Assembly: GCA_031275535.1 (NCBI GenBank)
Contig: JAISOR010000299.1
Location: 1 to 5,210 of the forward strand
Direction of reading: 5' to 3'
DNA: 5,210 bases
Source: Treponema sp.
GTDB lineage: Bacteria > Spirochaetota > Spirochaetia > Treponematales > Breznakiellaceae
Positions 1 to 5,210 of this stretch are shown in pieces; within the stretch, counting starts at the first letter, position 1, and each line of letters begins with the position of its first letter. The notes under the pieces were generated by a model that was given only the letters and a program-made list of their open reading frames with translations, was not told where the DNA came from and ran no database searches. The position numbers and the translations under genes were made by a program.

Positions 1-522
1 ATCCGGGCTCCCATTGGGACCCTTATCACGGAGCTTCCCCCGGAGTTTATGGATATTGATTACGGTAAACTGCGGAAAATTCTCTTTGGCGGGCCCATGA
101 TGGGGGTCGCAACGCCCACGGCGGCGATTCCGATTCAGAAAAACACCTCCGGGATTATTCTGATGACCGAAGAAGAAACCGCCGCGGATCTTGAGGGTTC
201 CTGTATCCGCTGCGGCCGGTGTATCCGCAACTGCGCCTGCCGGCTTTCCCCGGTAATTATGAATTTAGCCCTGGAGGCGGGGGATATGGATGAGGCCGTG
301 CGGGCGGGGCTTATGGATTGTATTGAATGCGGAAGCTGTACCTATGTGTGCCCCGCCCGGATCAAGCTGGTACAGCGTTTCAGGGTCGGGAAACAGCGGC
401 TGAGGATGCAACAGGCCCGGCAGGCTGAGGCCGCCAGGCAGCAGGAAGCCCAGGCGGCTAAACAGGCCCAGGCTGCCGGGACCGTTTCAGGAACCGCGGC
501 GGGGGGCTCCGCAAAAAATTAA
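1..522 (+). CDS. rnfC: RnfC, NADH-side subunit of the Rnf complex (5' end missing)
   Basis: The reading frame is open from the first base, so only the last 173 residues are present; RnfC is usually about 430-450 residues or longer, so the flavin/NADH-binding N-terminal part lies upstream. RnfC is the peripheral subunit that exchanges electrons with NAD(H). Visible are the end of the SLBB-like region (IGTLITELP), the conserved GGPMMG (window residues 30-35), and two ferredoxin-type motifs: CIRCGRCIRNC (Cys 68, 71, 74, 78) and CIECGSCTYVCP (Cys 107, 110, 113, 117), which should bind two 4Fe-4S clusters. The first motif is odd: the usual Pro after its last Cys is Ala, followed by an extra Cys80. 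The C-terminus (about residues 135-173) is a low-complexity Ala/Gln/Arg tail, probably helical. rnfD follows after 42 bp. The family call is very secure from motifs and context. Confidence 0.96.
   Translation: MRAPIGTLITELPPEFMDIDYGKLRKILFGGPMMGVATPTAAIPIQKNTSGIILMTEEETAADLEGSCIRCGRCIRNCACRLSPVIMNLALEAGDMDEAVRAGLMDCIECGSCTYVCPARIKLVQRFRVGKQRLRMQQARQAEAARQQEAQAAKQAQAAGTVSGTAAGGSAKN
412..473 (+). repeat. Degenerate CAGGC repeats encoding the Ala/Gln tail of RnfC
   Basis: The pentamer CAGGC occurs six times within 62 bases (starting at 412, 421, 435, 451, 463 and 469), with several related CAGCAGGAAG-type units between. In frame it gives alternating Gln, Ala, Arg and Lys residues. Such slippage-prone low-complexity DNA often varies in length between strains. 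RnfC/RsxC proteins of proteobacteria also carry Ala/Lys/Gln-rich C-terminal tails, so the composition fits the family. Confidence 0.55.
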
Positions 523-527
523 TGAGT

Positions 528-543
528 TGGAGGTTAATCTCCA
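528..543 (+). promoter_or_regulatory. Small hairpin between rnfC and rnfD
   Basis: TGGAG (528-532) is complementary to CTCCA (539-543), with one further G-U pair possible and a loop of TTAA. It lies 5 bases after the rnfC stop and 21 bases before the rnfD start. The 5' arm holds a GGAGG-like Shine-Dalgarno sequence at 529-533, 11 bases before an ATG at 545 that opens only a 14-codon frame. The hairpin could mask that site or mark an RNA processing point; no U-tract follows, so it is not an intrinsic terminator. Structure is seen; function is inference. Confidence 0.3.
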
Positions 544-550
544 CATGAAT

Positions 551-558
551 AAGGAAAG
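551..558 (+). promoter_or_regulatory. Ribosome binding site of rnfD
   Basis: AAGGAAAG ends 6 bases before the ATG at 565. It supports that start over the ATG at 545, which is in another frame and stops at 589. Confidence 0.7.
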
Positions 559-564
559 AATTCC

Positions 565-1617
565 ATGGCAGAAAAAGAACAGCCGATGATGCTCCTTTCA
601 TCCAGTCCGCATATCGTTTCTCCCGTCACCGTCCAGGCGTTGATGGCTAAGGTGCTTATCGCCCTGGCCCCGGTTTCGGTTTTCGGGATTGTTATCTTTG
701 GACTACCCGCCCTGTTGACCATCCTGGTTTCCGTGGCGTCGGCCATGATAGGGGAAGCGCTGTTCCGGCGTATCACCGGCCAGGACATCCGGGTCAAGGA
801 CCTGTCCGCGGCGGTATCGGGGCTGCTTCTGGCGCTGGTATTGCCCCCCTCCACCCCCCTGTGGATGACCGCCCTGGGCGCTATCTTTGCGGTGATCGTG
901 GCCAAGGAATTCTTCGGCGGCCTGGGGGCCAATGTGTTTAACCCCGCCCTTACCGGCAGGGCCTTCCTGATCATGAGCTTCCCCGCGGCGATTACCACCT
1001 GGCGGCAACCCGCCGGTTTCGCGATTCCGCCGGCCGACGCATTAAGCAGCGTTACCCCCCTCAATATTATAAAACAGGGGGGGACCATCGCCGATGTGGG
1101 GGCGGACTTCTTAAACGCCGGGCTCGCTTCATCGGCGGATTACTGGCCGATGATGAAGACCCTCTTTATTGGGAACCACGGGGGCTGCATTGGGGAAACC
1201 TCAATATTGCTGATCCTGGCGGGGGCGGTGTACCTTTTGGCTACCAAAACCATAGATTGGCGGGCCCCCCTTGCCATGATCGCCTCCACACTAGCAGCCT
1301 CCTTTGTTTTTGGCCGGGATCCCCTCTTTAGCATCCTAAGCGGCGGGGTGTTCTTCGGCGCCGTATTCATGGCCACCGACTATGTATCCGCCCCCCTTAC
1401 CGCCAAGGGCAAGCTGATCTTCGGATGCGGGGCCGGGCTTATTACGGCGCTTATCAGACAATGGGGGAATTATCCCGAGGGGGTCACCTACGGTATCCTT
1501 ATCATGAACGCCCTGACGCCGTTCCTTAACCGGCTGCTGCAAAAAAAATACGGATTCGTCCCCCCTAAAAAAACCAATGCCCCGGGGACCGGCACATCCA
1601 AGGGGGCCGTAAGGTGA
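565..1617 (+). CDS. rnfD: RnfD, membrane flavoprotein subunit of the Rnf complex
   Basis: A 350-residue integral membrane protein of the NqrB/RnfD family, the usual length. It carries FMN covalently linked to a Thr and lies in the membrane arm between RnfG and the RnfA/RnfE core. Diagnostic blocks seen: SSSPHIVSPVT (12-22), GGLGANVFNPALTGRAF (118-134), the flavin-site region DALSSVTPL (158-166), GNHGGCIGETS (203-213), FFGAVFMATDYVSAPLT (263-279) and EGVTYGILIMNALTPFLNR (305-323). About nine to ten hydrophobic segments are visible between residues 28 and 320, followed by a polar tail of about 25 residues rich in Lys, Gly and Thr. The predicted flavin acceptor is Thr164; the motif reads SSVT, where SGAT or SSAT is typical. 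The start is chosen for AAGGAAAG at 551-558. The stop overlaps the rnfG start by 4 bp. Confidence 0.97.
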   Translation: MAEKEQPMMLLSSSPHIVSPVTVQALMAKVLIALAPVSVFGIVIFGLPALLTILVSVASAMIGEALFRRITGQDIRVKDLSAAVSGLLLALVLPPSTPLWMTALGAIFAVIVAKEFFGGLGANVFNPALTGRAFLIMSFPAAITTWRQPAGFAIPPADALSSVTPLNIIKQGGTIADVGADFLNAGLASSADYWPMMKTLFIGNHGGCIGETSILLILAGAVYLLATKTIDWRAPLAMIASTLAASFVFGRDPLFSILSGGVFFGAVFMATDYVSAPLTAKGKLIFGCGAGLITALIRQWGNYPEGVTYGILIMNALTPFLNRLLQKKYGFVPPKKTNAPGTGTSKGAVR

Positions 1618-2213
1618 AAAACATTCTAAAATTGGGGATCGTCCTGACCCTCTACGCCACGGTGGCCTGCGTGGGGCTGGCCTTTGTATATTCCGCCACG
1701 GAAAAGATCATCGCCCAGCGGCAGGAGGCGGATATGGAGGCGGCCCTGAGGGAACTGTTTCCGGACGCGGATGGTTTTGGGCCTATTACGGAGCCTATCC
1801 CCAGCGCGGACCCGGCGATAAGCTTCGACAGCCAGTACGAGGTCCGGCAGGGCGACGCCCTGGCGGGAGTCGCCCTCCGTGCTTCGGGGCCCAGTTACGG
1901 CGGCCCGGTTACCGCCCTGGTGGGGGTAAGGGGCGACGGCAGGATCAGCGGGGTAAAAATACTGGAACACGCCGATACGCCGGGGCTGGGGGCAAACGCG
2001 GCCTCCCCCAGTTACTTTGTGAACAGGGCCGCGGGGATCACCTTCTATGGCCAATTCGCGGGAAAATCCGTATCGGACCCCTTCGAAGCTAAAAATGACG
2101 TGGCGGCCATCACCGCCTCCACCATCACCAGCCGGGCGGTTTCCCGGATAGTAAAAGTTTCCGGCGCCGCGGCCCTGGGGTGGATGGACAAAAACAGGGG
2201 AGGCGCCCAATGA
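1614..2213 (+). CDS. rnfG: RnfG, periplasmic-facing FMN subunit of the Rnf complex
   Basis: A 199-residue protein with one N-terminal membrane anchor (about residues 5-27) and a C-terminal FMN-binding domain (about 88-185), the standard RnfG/NqrC architecture. The domain faces the outer side of the membrane and holds an FMN attached to Thr by the transferase ApbE. Seen motifs are SYGGPV (94-99), the conserved HADTPGLGANA (119-129), and the flavin site AITASTITSRAV (165-176) with predicted acceptor Thr170. The textbook motif is S/T-G-A-T; here it is T-A-S-T. The start is GTG, chosen because it gives a GTGA overlap with the rnfD stop, is preceded by AAGGGGG (1600-1606), and begins right before the anchor. 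No better ATG exists nearby. Length and domain order are normal. Confidence 0.96.
   Translation: MKNILKLGIVLTLYATVACVGLAFVYSATEKIIAQRQEADMEAALRELFPDADGFGPITEPIPSADPAISFDSQYEVRQGDALAGVALRASGPSYGGPVTALVGVRGDGRISGVKILEHADTPGLGANAASPSYFVNRAAGITFYGQFAGKSVSDPFEAKNDVAAITASTITSRAVSRIVKVSGAAALGWMDKNRGGAQ
2197..2203 (+). promoter_or_regulatory. Ribosome binding site deciding the rnfE start
   Basis: GGGGAGG ends 6 bases before the ATG at 2210. An in-frame ATG at 2180 would add ten polar residues inside rnfG and has no comparable site, so 2210 is preferred. Confidence 0.75.
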
Positions 2214-2866
2214 AAGGGTTAATCAGGATCTTTACCAACGGCCTTGTACGGGAAAATCCCCTGCTTATGCTGATGATTGGCCTCTGTTCCGCCCTGGCGG
2301 TAACTACCGCGGCGGCCAACGGGATCGGCATGGGACTCTCCATGACCTTCGTACTCCTCATGTCCGAGCTGGTAATCAGCGCCTTTAGAAAACTCATCCC
2401 CGACTCTATCCGCATCCCGGTCTTCATCATCGTTATCGCCGCCTTTACCACCGTTATTGACTATGTTTTAAAGGCCTACTTCCCGGATCTCTCCAAGGCC
2501 ATGGGGGTCTTTATTCCCCTTATCGTGGTGAACTGCATCATCATGGGCCGGGTGGAATCCTTTGCTTCCAAGCAGCCCCTGATCAACGTGATCCCCGACG
2601 CCCTGGGTATGGGGCTGGGCTATACCTGGGTATTAACAGGAATCTCGATTGTCCGGGAACTGCTGGGGAGCGGCTCCATCCTGGGTTTGCAAGTTTTGCC
2701 CGAGGGGTACCAACCGGTGCTGTTTTTTACCCTGCCCCCGGGAGGTTTTTTTGTCTTTGCCCTTTTCATCAGCCTGAACCTCTTTATTAAATCCCGGCTT
2801 AAACCCGGAGGAGCCCCCGCAGAGATCCCGGAGCCCGCCTGCCATACCATCCCGGAGGATGCATGA
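2210..2866 (+). CDS. rnfE: RnfE, core membrane subunit of the Rnf complex
   Basis: A 218-residue, six-segment membrane protein of the RnfA/RnfE/NqrD/NqrE family. With RnfA it forms the pseudo-symmetric membrane core; in characterised Rnf/Nqr complexes two conserved Cys from each subunit hold a shared iron-sulfur cluster in the membrane. Those Cys are present: Cys26 in GLCSALAVT (usual GLCPTLAVT, so the Pro is replaced by Ser) and Cys109 in VVNCIIMGRVESFA. The N-terminus FTNGLVRENPLL is typical. After the last segment, a polar tail of about 25 residues (194-218, Pro-rich) extends to the stop. The start is set by GGGGAGG 6 bases upstream and an ATGA overlap with rnfG. The end overlaps the rnfA start by 4 bp. 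Confidence 0.96.
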   Translation: MKGLIRIFTNGLVRENPLLMLMIGLCSALAVTTAAANGIGMGLSMTFVLLMSELVISAFRKLIPDSIRIPVFIIVIAAFTTVIDYVLKAYFPDLSKAMGVFIPLIVVNCIIMGRVESFASKQPLINVIPDALGMGLGYTWVLTGISIVRELLGSGSILGLQVLPEGYQPVLFFTLPPGGFFVFALFISLNLFIKSRLKPGGAPAEIPEPACHTIPEDA

Positions 2867-3438
2867 ATCTCTTCAAAATATTTATCAGCGCCCTTTTAAT
2901 CGACAACGTGGTCCTTATGCGCTTCCTGGCCCTCTGTCCCTTTATTGGGATGAGTACCGACGAGGACAAGTCTATTGGCATGGGACTGGCCGTGACTTTT
3001 GTTACCGTCCTGGCGTCCTGCGTCACCTGGCCGATTTACAAATTCATCCTGGAACCCCTGGGTTTGGTATTTTTGCAGATCCTGGTTTTTATTCTGGTTA
3101 TCGCCGCCCTGGTTCAACTGGTGGAATTCTATCTAAAAAAGACCGCCCCGGCCCTCTATGGGGCCATGGGAATTTACCTGGCCCTGATCACCACCAACTG
3201 CGCCATCCTGGCGGTGACCTTTGACAATATCAGCAAGGGTTTTAACTTTGCCGAATCCCTGGTATACGCCCTGGGGGTGGCCCTGGGCTTTCTGCTGTCC
3301 CTCCTGCTTTTGGCGGGGATCCGCCGGCGGATCAAAACAAGCCCCATTCCCGCTTTTCTGAAGGGGACTCCCATACTCTTTGTTACCGCAGCCCTCCTTT
3401 CCATGGCCTTTATGGGTTTTTCCGGGCTGATTAAATGA
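2863..3438 (+). CDS. rnfA: RnfA, core membrane subunit of the Rnf complex
   Basis: A 191-residue, six-segment membrane protein, exactly the usual RnfA size and a paralogue of RnfE. Seen landmarks: DNVVLMRFLALCPFIGMS (14-31) with Cys25, and ITTNCAILAV (109-118) with Cys113. These two Cys are the expected ligands of the intramembrane iron-sulfur site shared with RnfE. An additional Cys53 (ASCVTW) lies in a membrane segment and is not a known ligand. The start overlaps the rnfE stop as ATGA, with GGAGG at 2854-2858, a short spacing of 4 bases. rnfB starts 10 bp after the stop. A second frame is open from 2859 to 3224 but has none of these motifs. Confidence 0.97.
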   Translation: MNLFKIFISALLIDNVVLMRFLALCPFIGMSTDEDKSIGMGLAVTFVTVLASCVTWPIYKFILEPLGLVFLQILVFILVIAALVQLVEFYLKKTAPALYGAMGIYLALITTNCAILAVTFDNISKGFNFAESLVYALGVALGFLLSLLLLAGIRRRIKTSPIPAFLKGTPILFVTAALLSMAFMGFSGLIK

Positions 3439-3448
3439 GGGAGCTATC

Positions 3449-4264
3449 ATGAATACCGTCTTAATTACCGCCATTTTTGCCGCAGCTTTGGCTTTTATCC
3501 TGGGCCTGGCCCTGGGCTTTTTTAAGAAATTTTTCGCCGTCGAACAGGACCCCCTGGTCGGCCGGATCCGGGAAGCCCTACCGGGGGCCAACTGCGGGGC
3601 CTGCGGTTTTCCCGGCTGTGACGGATACGCCGCAGCGGCAGCCTCCGGGGCCGCCGGCATCGACCGCTGTACCGTGGGAGGAGCGGGAGTGGTGGAAAAA
3701 CTCTCCGCCATCATAGGGACCAGCGCCTCGGTTACCCCGGTGGTAGCGGTGCTGGCTTGCCAGGGCAGCCAAGACAAGGCCCCCCAAAAGGGCACCTATA
3801 CGGGCTTGCAGACCTGCCGGGGCGCAAAACTCTCCGCCGGGGGGACCAAGCTCTGCGCCTGGGGCTGTCTTGGCTTTGGAGACTGCGTTGCGGTCTGCCA
3901 GTTCGGCGCCCTGAGCATGGGGGGAAACGGGCTGCCCCGGGTGGACTACGCCAAATGTACCGGCTGTACGATCTGCATCGCCGAATGTCCCCAGGGCCTC
4001 CTCCGGGCTGTTCCCAGGGACCGGCGGGGCTCCATGCCGCTCTGCTCCAACCGGAATCCCCTAAAACCGATGGTGATGAAGACCTGCAAGGCGGGCTGTA
4101 TCAAGTGCGAACTCTGCGTAAAGAACTGCCCCCAGCAATGTATCGCCATGGACAGGGGCATCCCCGCGATAGACTACGGCAAGTGTGTTTCCTGCGGTAC
4201 CTGTGTGTCCAAGTGCCCGACCAAGGTCCTCAAGATCTTGCAGAATGATATTATCAATACATGA
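3449..4264 (+). CDS. rnfB: RnfB, ferredoxin-side iron-sulfur subunit of the Rnf complex
   Basis: A 271-residue protein that accepts electrons from reduced ferredoxin. Parts in order: membrane anchor (about 4-26); an N-terminal 4Fe-4S domain with NCGACGFPGCDGYA (Cys 49, 52, 57 and probably 74); a Cys-rich middle with CAWGCLGFGDCVAVC (136, 140, 146, 150); ferredoxin motif CTGCTICIAECP (170-181); and a second ferredoxin pair with CIKCELCVKNCP (217-228) and CVSCGTCVSKCP (246-257). In total 25 Cys, enough for at least five 4Fe-4S clusters. This is the long clostridial/spirochaetal form, unlike the shorter proteobacterial RnfB with one ferredoxin pair. The usual CP at Cys150 is CQ. The start has GAGGGAG (3437-3443) 5 bases upstream. 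The stop overlaps the next start as ATGA. Confidence 0.97.
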   Translation: MNTVLITAIFAAALAFILGLALGFFKKFFAVEQDPLVGRIREALPGANCGACGFPGCDGYAAAAASGAAGIDRCTVGGAGVVEKLSAIIGTSASVTPVVAVLACQGSQDKAPQKGTYTGLQTCRGAKLSAGGTKLCAWGCLGFGDCVAVCQFGALSMGGNGLPRVDYAKCTGCTICIAECPQGLLRAVPRDRRGSMPLCSNRNPLKPMVMKTCKAGCIKCELCVKNCPQQCIAMDRGIPAIDYGKCVSCGTCVSKCPTKVLKILQNDIINT

Positions 4265-5073
4265 AGATATTCAAAATAATACCCCTGGGGATTTTCATCC
4301 TCCTCTCCGCGGGCCCCGGTTTTTCCGCCACCCTGGAAGAACTGCTTGGTCCCGAAAGGGCGGCGGAACTGATAAGCCGGGAGACCCTTACGGGGCTTCA
4401 GTACAAGAACCCCCAGCCCCTCCTGGTTCCCCGCAACAGCTTTATCCGGCAATTAATAGGGGAAGCCATGGAAGCCCTGGGCCCCAGCCTCTTTGTGGAA
4501 AGCCTTTCCCAATACCGGAAACCCGCGGGGGCCGCTGCGGGGACCTGGTCGGAGGCGGAGCGGACCGCCCTGTATAACGGGGCCCTGGCCCTGAGTACCC
4601 TGGAGGGGATTCAGTATTTTTCTTCCAGCAGGAACCGGATGCGGACCTTCTACGAAAGCTCCGGGGTAATTGACAGCCCGGACACAAAAAGAGCCCTGGC
4701 AGATCCCGTGTATGGGAGCCCCCCGGCGGAGTTGACCATCTATGCCCGCCAGAAGGACCTGACCTTTGGGGATAATATCTATCAGTACCAATACTACGCC
4801 CGGCCGGATTCGCTGGTCTTTGTCCAGGAGAATCTTACCGTCCTAAACGCCGGCCCCATTCCGGTGGTGGGCCGGAACAAGCTCCGTTCCGTGGTTGCCG
4901 TGATTGACGCCGGTGACTGCCTCCTGGTCTATGTAGCTTCCATGGCCAAGGCGGCGTCTTTTCCGGGGATGAACGAACGGGCGGGGCGCTCCTTTTCCAC
5001 CAGGGCAGAGGCCGTCCTCACCTGGTTTTCCGGCCAGGCGGACAATGCCTTTGCCGCCGCTAGGCGGCCTTGA
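4261..5073 (+). CDS. Secreted protein of unknown function, coupled to rnfB
   Basis: A 270-residue protein I cannot assign a function. It starts with a basic-hydrophobic signal peptide (MKIFKIIPLG, then a hydrophobic core to about residue 18) with likely cleavage near Ser22/Ala23. There is no lipobox Cys (the only Cys is residue 220) and no later membrane segment, so a soluble periplasmic or exported protein is likely. The mature part looks mixed: helical at 24-120 (ELLGPERAAELISR; WSEAERTALYNGALAL), then strand-rich and aromatic at 155-225 (YQYQYYARPDSLVFVQENLT; a hydrophobic strand around 208-228). It resembles uncharacterised treponeme proteins, perhaps the family I recall as DUF6675; this is from memory. 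The start overlaps the rnfB stop by 4 bp and has no good Shine-Dalgarno site, suggesting coupled translation. It may serve the Rnf complex on the outer face, or merely be co-transcribed. Confidence 0.85.
   Translation: MKIFKIIPLGIFILLSAGPGFSATLEELLGPERAAELISRETLTGLQYKNPQPLLVPRNSFIRQLIGEAMEALGPSLFVESLSQYRKPAGAAAGTWSEAERTALYNGALALSTLEGIQYFSSSRNRMRTFYESSGVIDSPDTKRALADPVYGSPPAELTIYARQKDLTFGDNIYQYQYYARPDSLVFVQENLTVLNAGPIPVVGRNKLRSVVAVIDAGDCLLVYVASMAKAASFPGMNERAGRSFSTRAEAVLTWFSGQADNAFAAARRP
5053..5068 (+). terminator. GC-rich hairpin at the 3' end of the operon (weak terminator candidate)
   Basis: GCCGCC (5053-5058) pairs perfectly with GGCGGC (5063-5068) around a GCTA loop, within the last codons of the secreted-protein gene and just before the convergent minus-strand gene. 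Neither strand shows a T-tract directly after the stem, so a canonical intrinsic terminator is not supported. It may stall or protect the 3' end, or be chance in GC-rich sequence. Confidence 0.2.
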
Positions 5074-5092
5074 CGGTGATGCGCTTAAAAAA

Positions 5093-5210
5093 CTAACGTA
5101 CCGCGGCAATTTCATCGATGATGGCTTTTTCTACAAAATTGTTTATCGAGATATTTAGTTTCCTGGCTTTTATCGCCACCTCTTTATGCAATTCCGGCGA
5201 CAGGCGCAGA
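5093..5210 (-). CDS. Ribbon-helix-helix protein, HicB/Arc-like antitoxin type (5' end missing)
   Basis: Read on the minus strand, the frame is open from the window edge to a TAG at 5093-5095 and gives 38 C-terminal residues. They begin LRLSPELHKEVAIKARKLN and continue with ISINNFVEKAI and an acidic-hydrophobic end. This pattern of a short strand (LRLS), helix (ELHKEVAIKARKLN), a turn with S-x-N, and a second helix (NNFVEKAIIDEIA) is the ribbon-helix-helix DNA-binding fold as found at the C-terminus of HicB antitoxins and in small Arc-like antitoxins. The rest of the gene, and any hicA-type toxin, would lie to the right of the window. It converges on the operon with 19 bp between the stops. 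By hand count the stretch is about 43% GC, poorer than the neighbouring genes (58% in a sampled 60 bases), which may hint at separate origin. Fold call is good; HicB versus other antitoxins is open. Confidence 0.72.
   Translation of the reverse strand, partial: LRLSPELHKEVAIKARKLNISINNFVEKAIIDEIAAVR

Noticed and set aside
528..543. Hairpin after rnfC as an intrinsic terminator
   Set aside because: The stem is only 5-6 bp and no U-tract follows; a terminator here would cut the operon in two.
534..1088. 184-codon open frame on the minus strand over rnfD
   Set aside because: It lies antisense to conserved RnfD motifs, shows no recognisable domain, and is the kind of open frame GC-rich coding DNA produces by chance.
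2180..2209. Upstream ATG extending RnfE by ten residues
   Set aside because: The added residues are polar and unlike RnfE N-termini; the ATG at 2210 has a strong GGGGAGG site and a 4-bp overlap with rnfG.
1626..2210. 194-codon minus-strand open frame covering nearly all of rnfG
   Set aside because: The product is Gly/Arg/Pro-rich with no family resemblance; the plus strand encodes a clear RnfG.
3133..3795. 220-codon minus-strand open frame across the rnfA-rnfB junction
   Set aside because: It spans two well-supported genes and its composition (Ala, Pro, Lys rich) is that of an antisense shadow.
3757..4248. 163-codon plus-strand frame inside rnfB
   Set aside because: Overlaps the ferredoxin motifs of RnfB in another frame; Gly/Arg/Leu/Pro-rich without any motif.
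565..4264. Na+-translocating NADH:quinone reductase (nqr) instead of rnf
   Set aside because: RnfD, G, E and A are homologous to Nqr subunits, but the presence of RnfC-type and RnfB-type iron-sulfur proteins and the C-D-G-E-A-B order identify Rnf.

Overview
The window is almost entirely one strand-uniform operon for an Rnf complex, the membrane-bound ferredoxin:NAD+ oxidoreductase that couples electron transfer to Na+ or H+ translocation. The order is rnfC (3' part only), rnfD, rnfG, rnfE, rnfA, rnfB. This C-D-G-E-A-B order is the one known from clostridia, Thermotoga and spirochaetes, not the A-B-C-D-G-E order of gammaproteobacteria. RnfB is also of the long, cysteine-rich anaerobe type. Together with an uncharacterised secreted protein behind rnfB that resembles proteins I associate with treponemes, this points to an anaerobic, fairly GC-rich spirochaete (Treponema-like, possibly gut-associated). 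That assignment is an inference and not certain.

Layout: 1-522 is the rnfC C-terminus with two 4Fe-4S motifs and an Ala/Gln-rich tail. 523-564 is the longest gap inside the operon and holds a small hairpin and the rnfD ribosome binding site. 565-1617 is rnfD, 1614-2213 rnfG (GTG start), 2210-2866 rnfE, 2863-3438 rnfA, 3449-4264 rnfB, and 4261-5073 the secreted protein of unknown function. Four junctions (D/G, G/E, E/A, B/unknown) are 4-bp stop-start overlaps and A/B is a 10-bp gap, so translation is probably coupled along the whole chain. 5093-5210 on the minus strand is the C-terminal end of a small ribbon-helix-helix protein (HicB/Arc-like antitoxin type). It converges on the operon, and its gene runs out of the window.

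How the parts work together (established for the family): RnfB takes electrons from reduced ferredoxin. RnfA and RnfE form the membrane core with a shared iron-sulfur site. RnfD and RnfG carry covalently bound FMN, and RnfC passes electrons to NAD+. Residues expected for each role are visible. Both flavin-attachment motifs (SSVT in RnfD, TAST in RnfG) differ from the textbook S/T-G-A-T but keep the acceptor Thr.

No RNA gene, CRISPR array, insertion sequence or clear promoter was seen, and no stretch over 300 bases lacks a gene. I did not find a clearly new system. The best candidate for something undescribed is the secreted protein whose start codon overlaps the rnfB stop.
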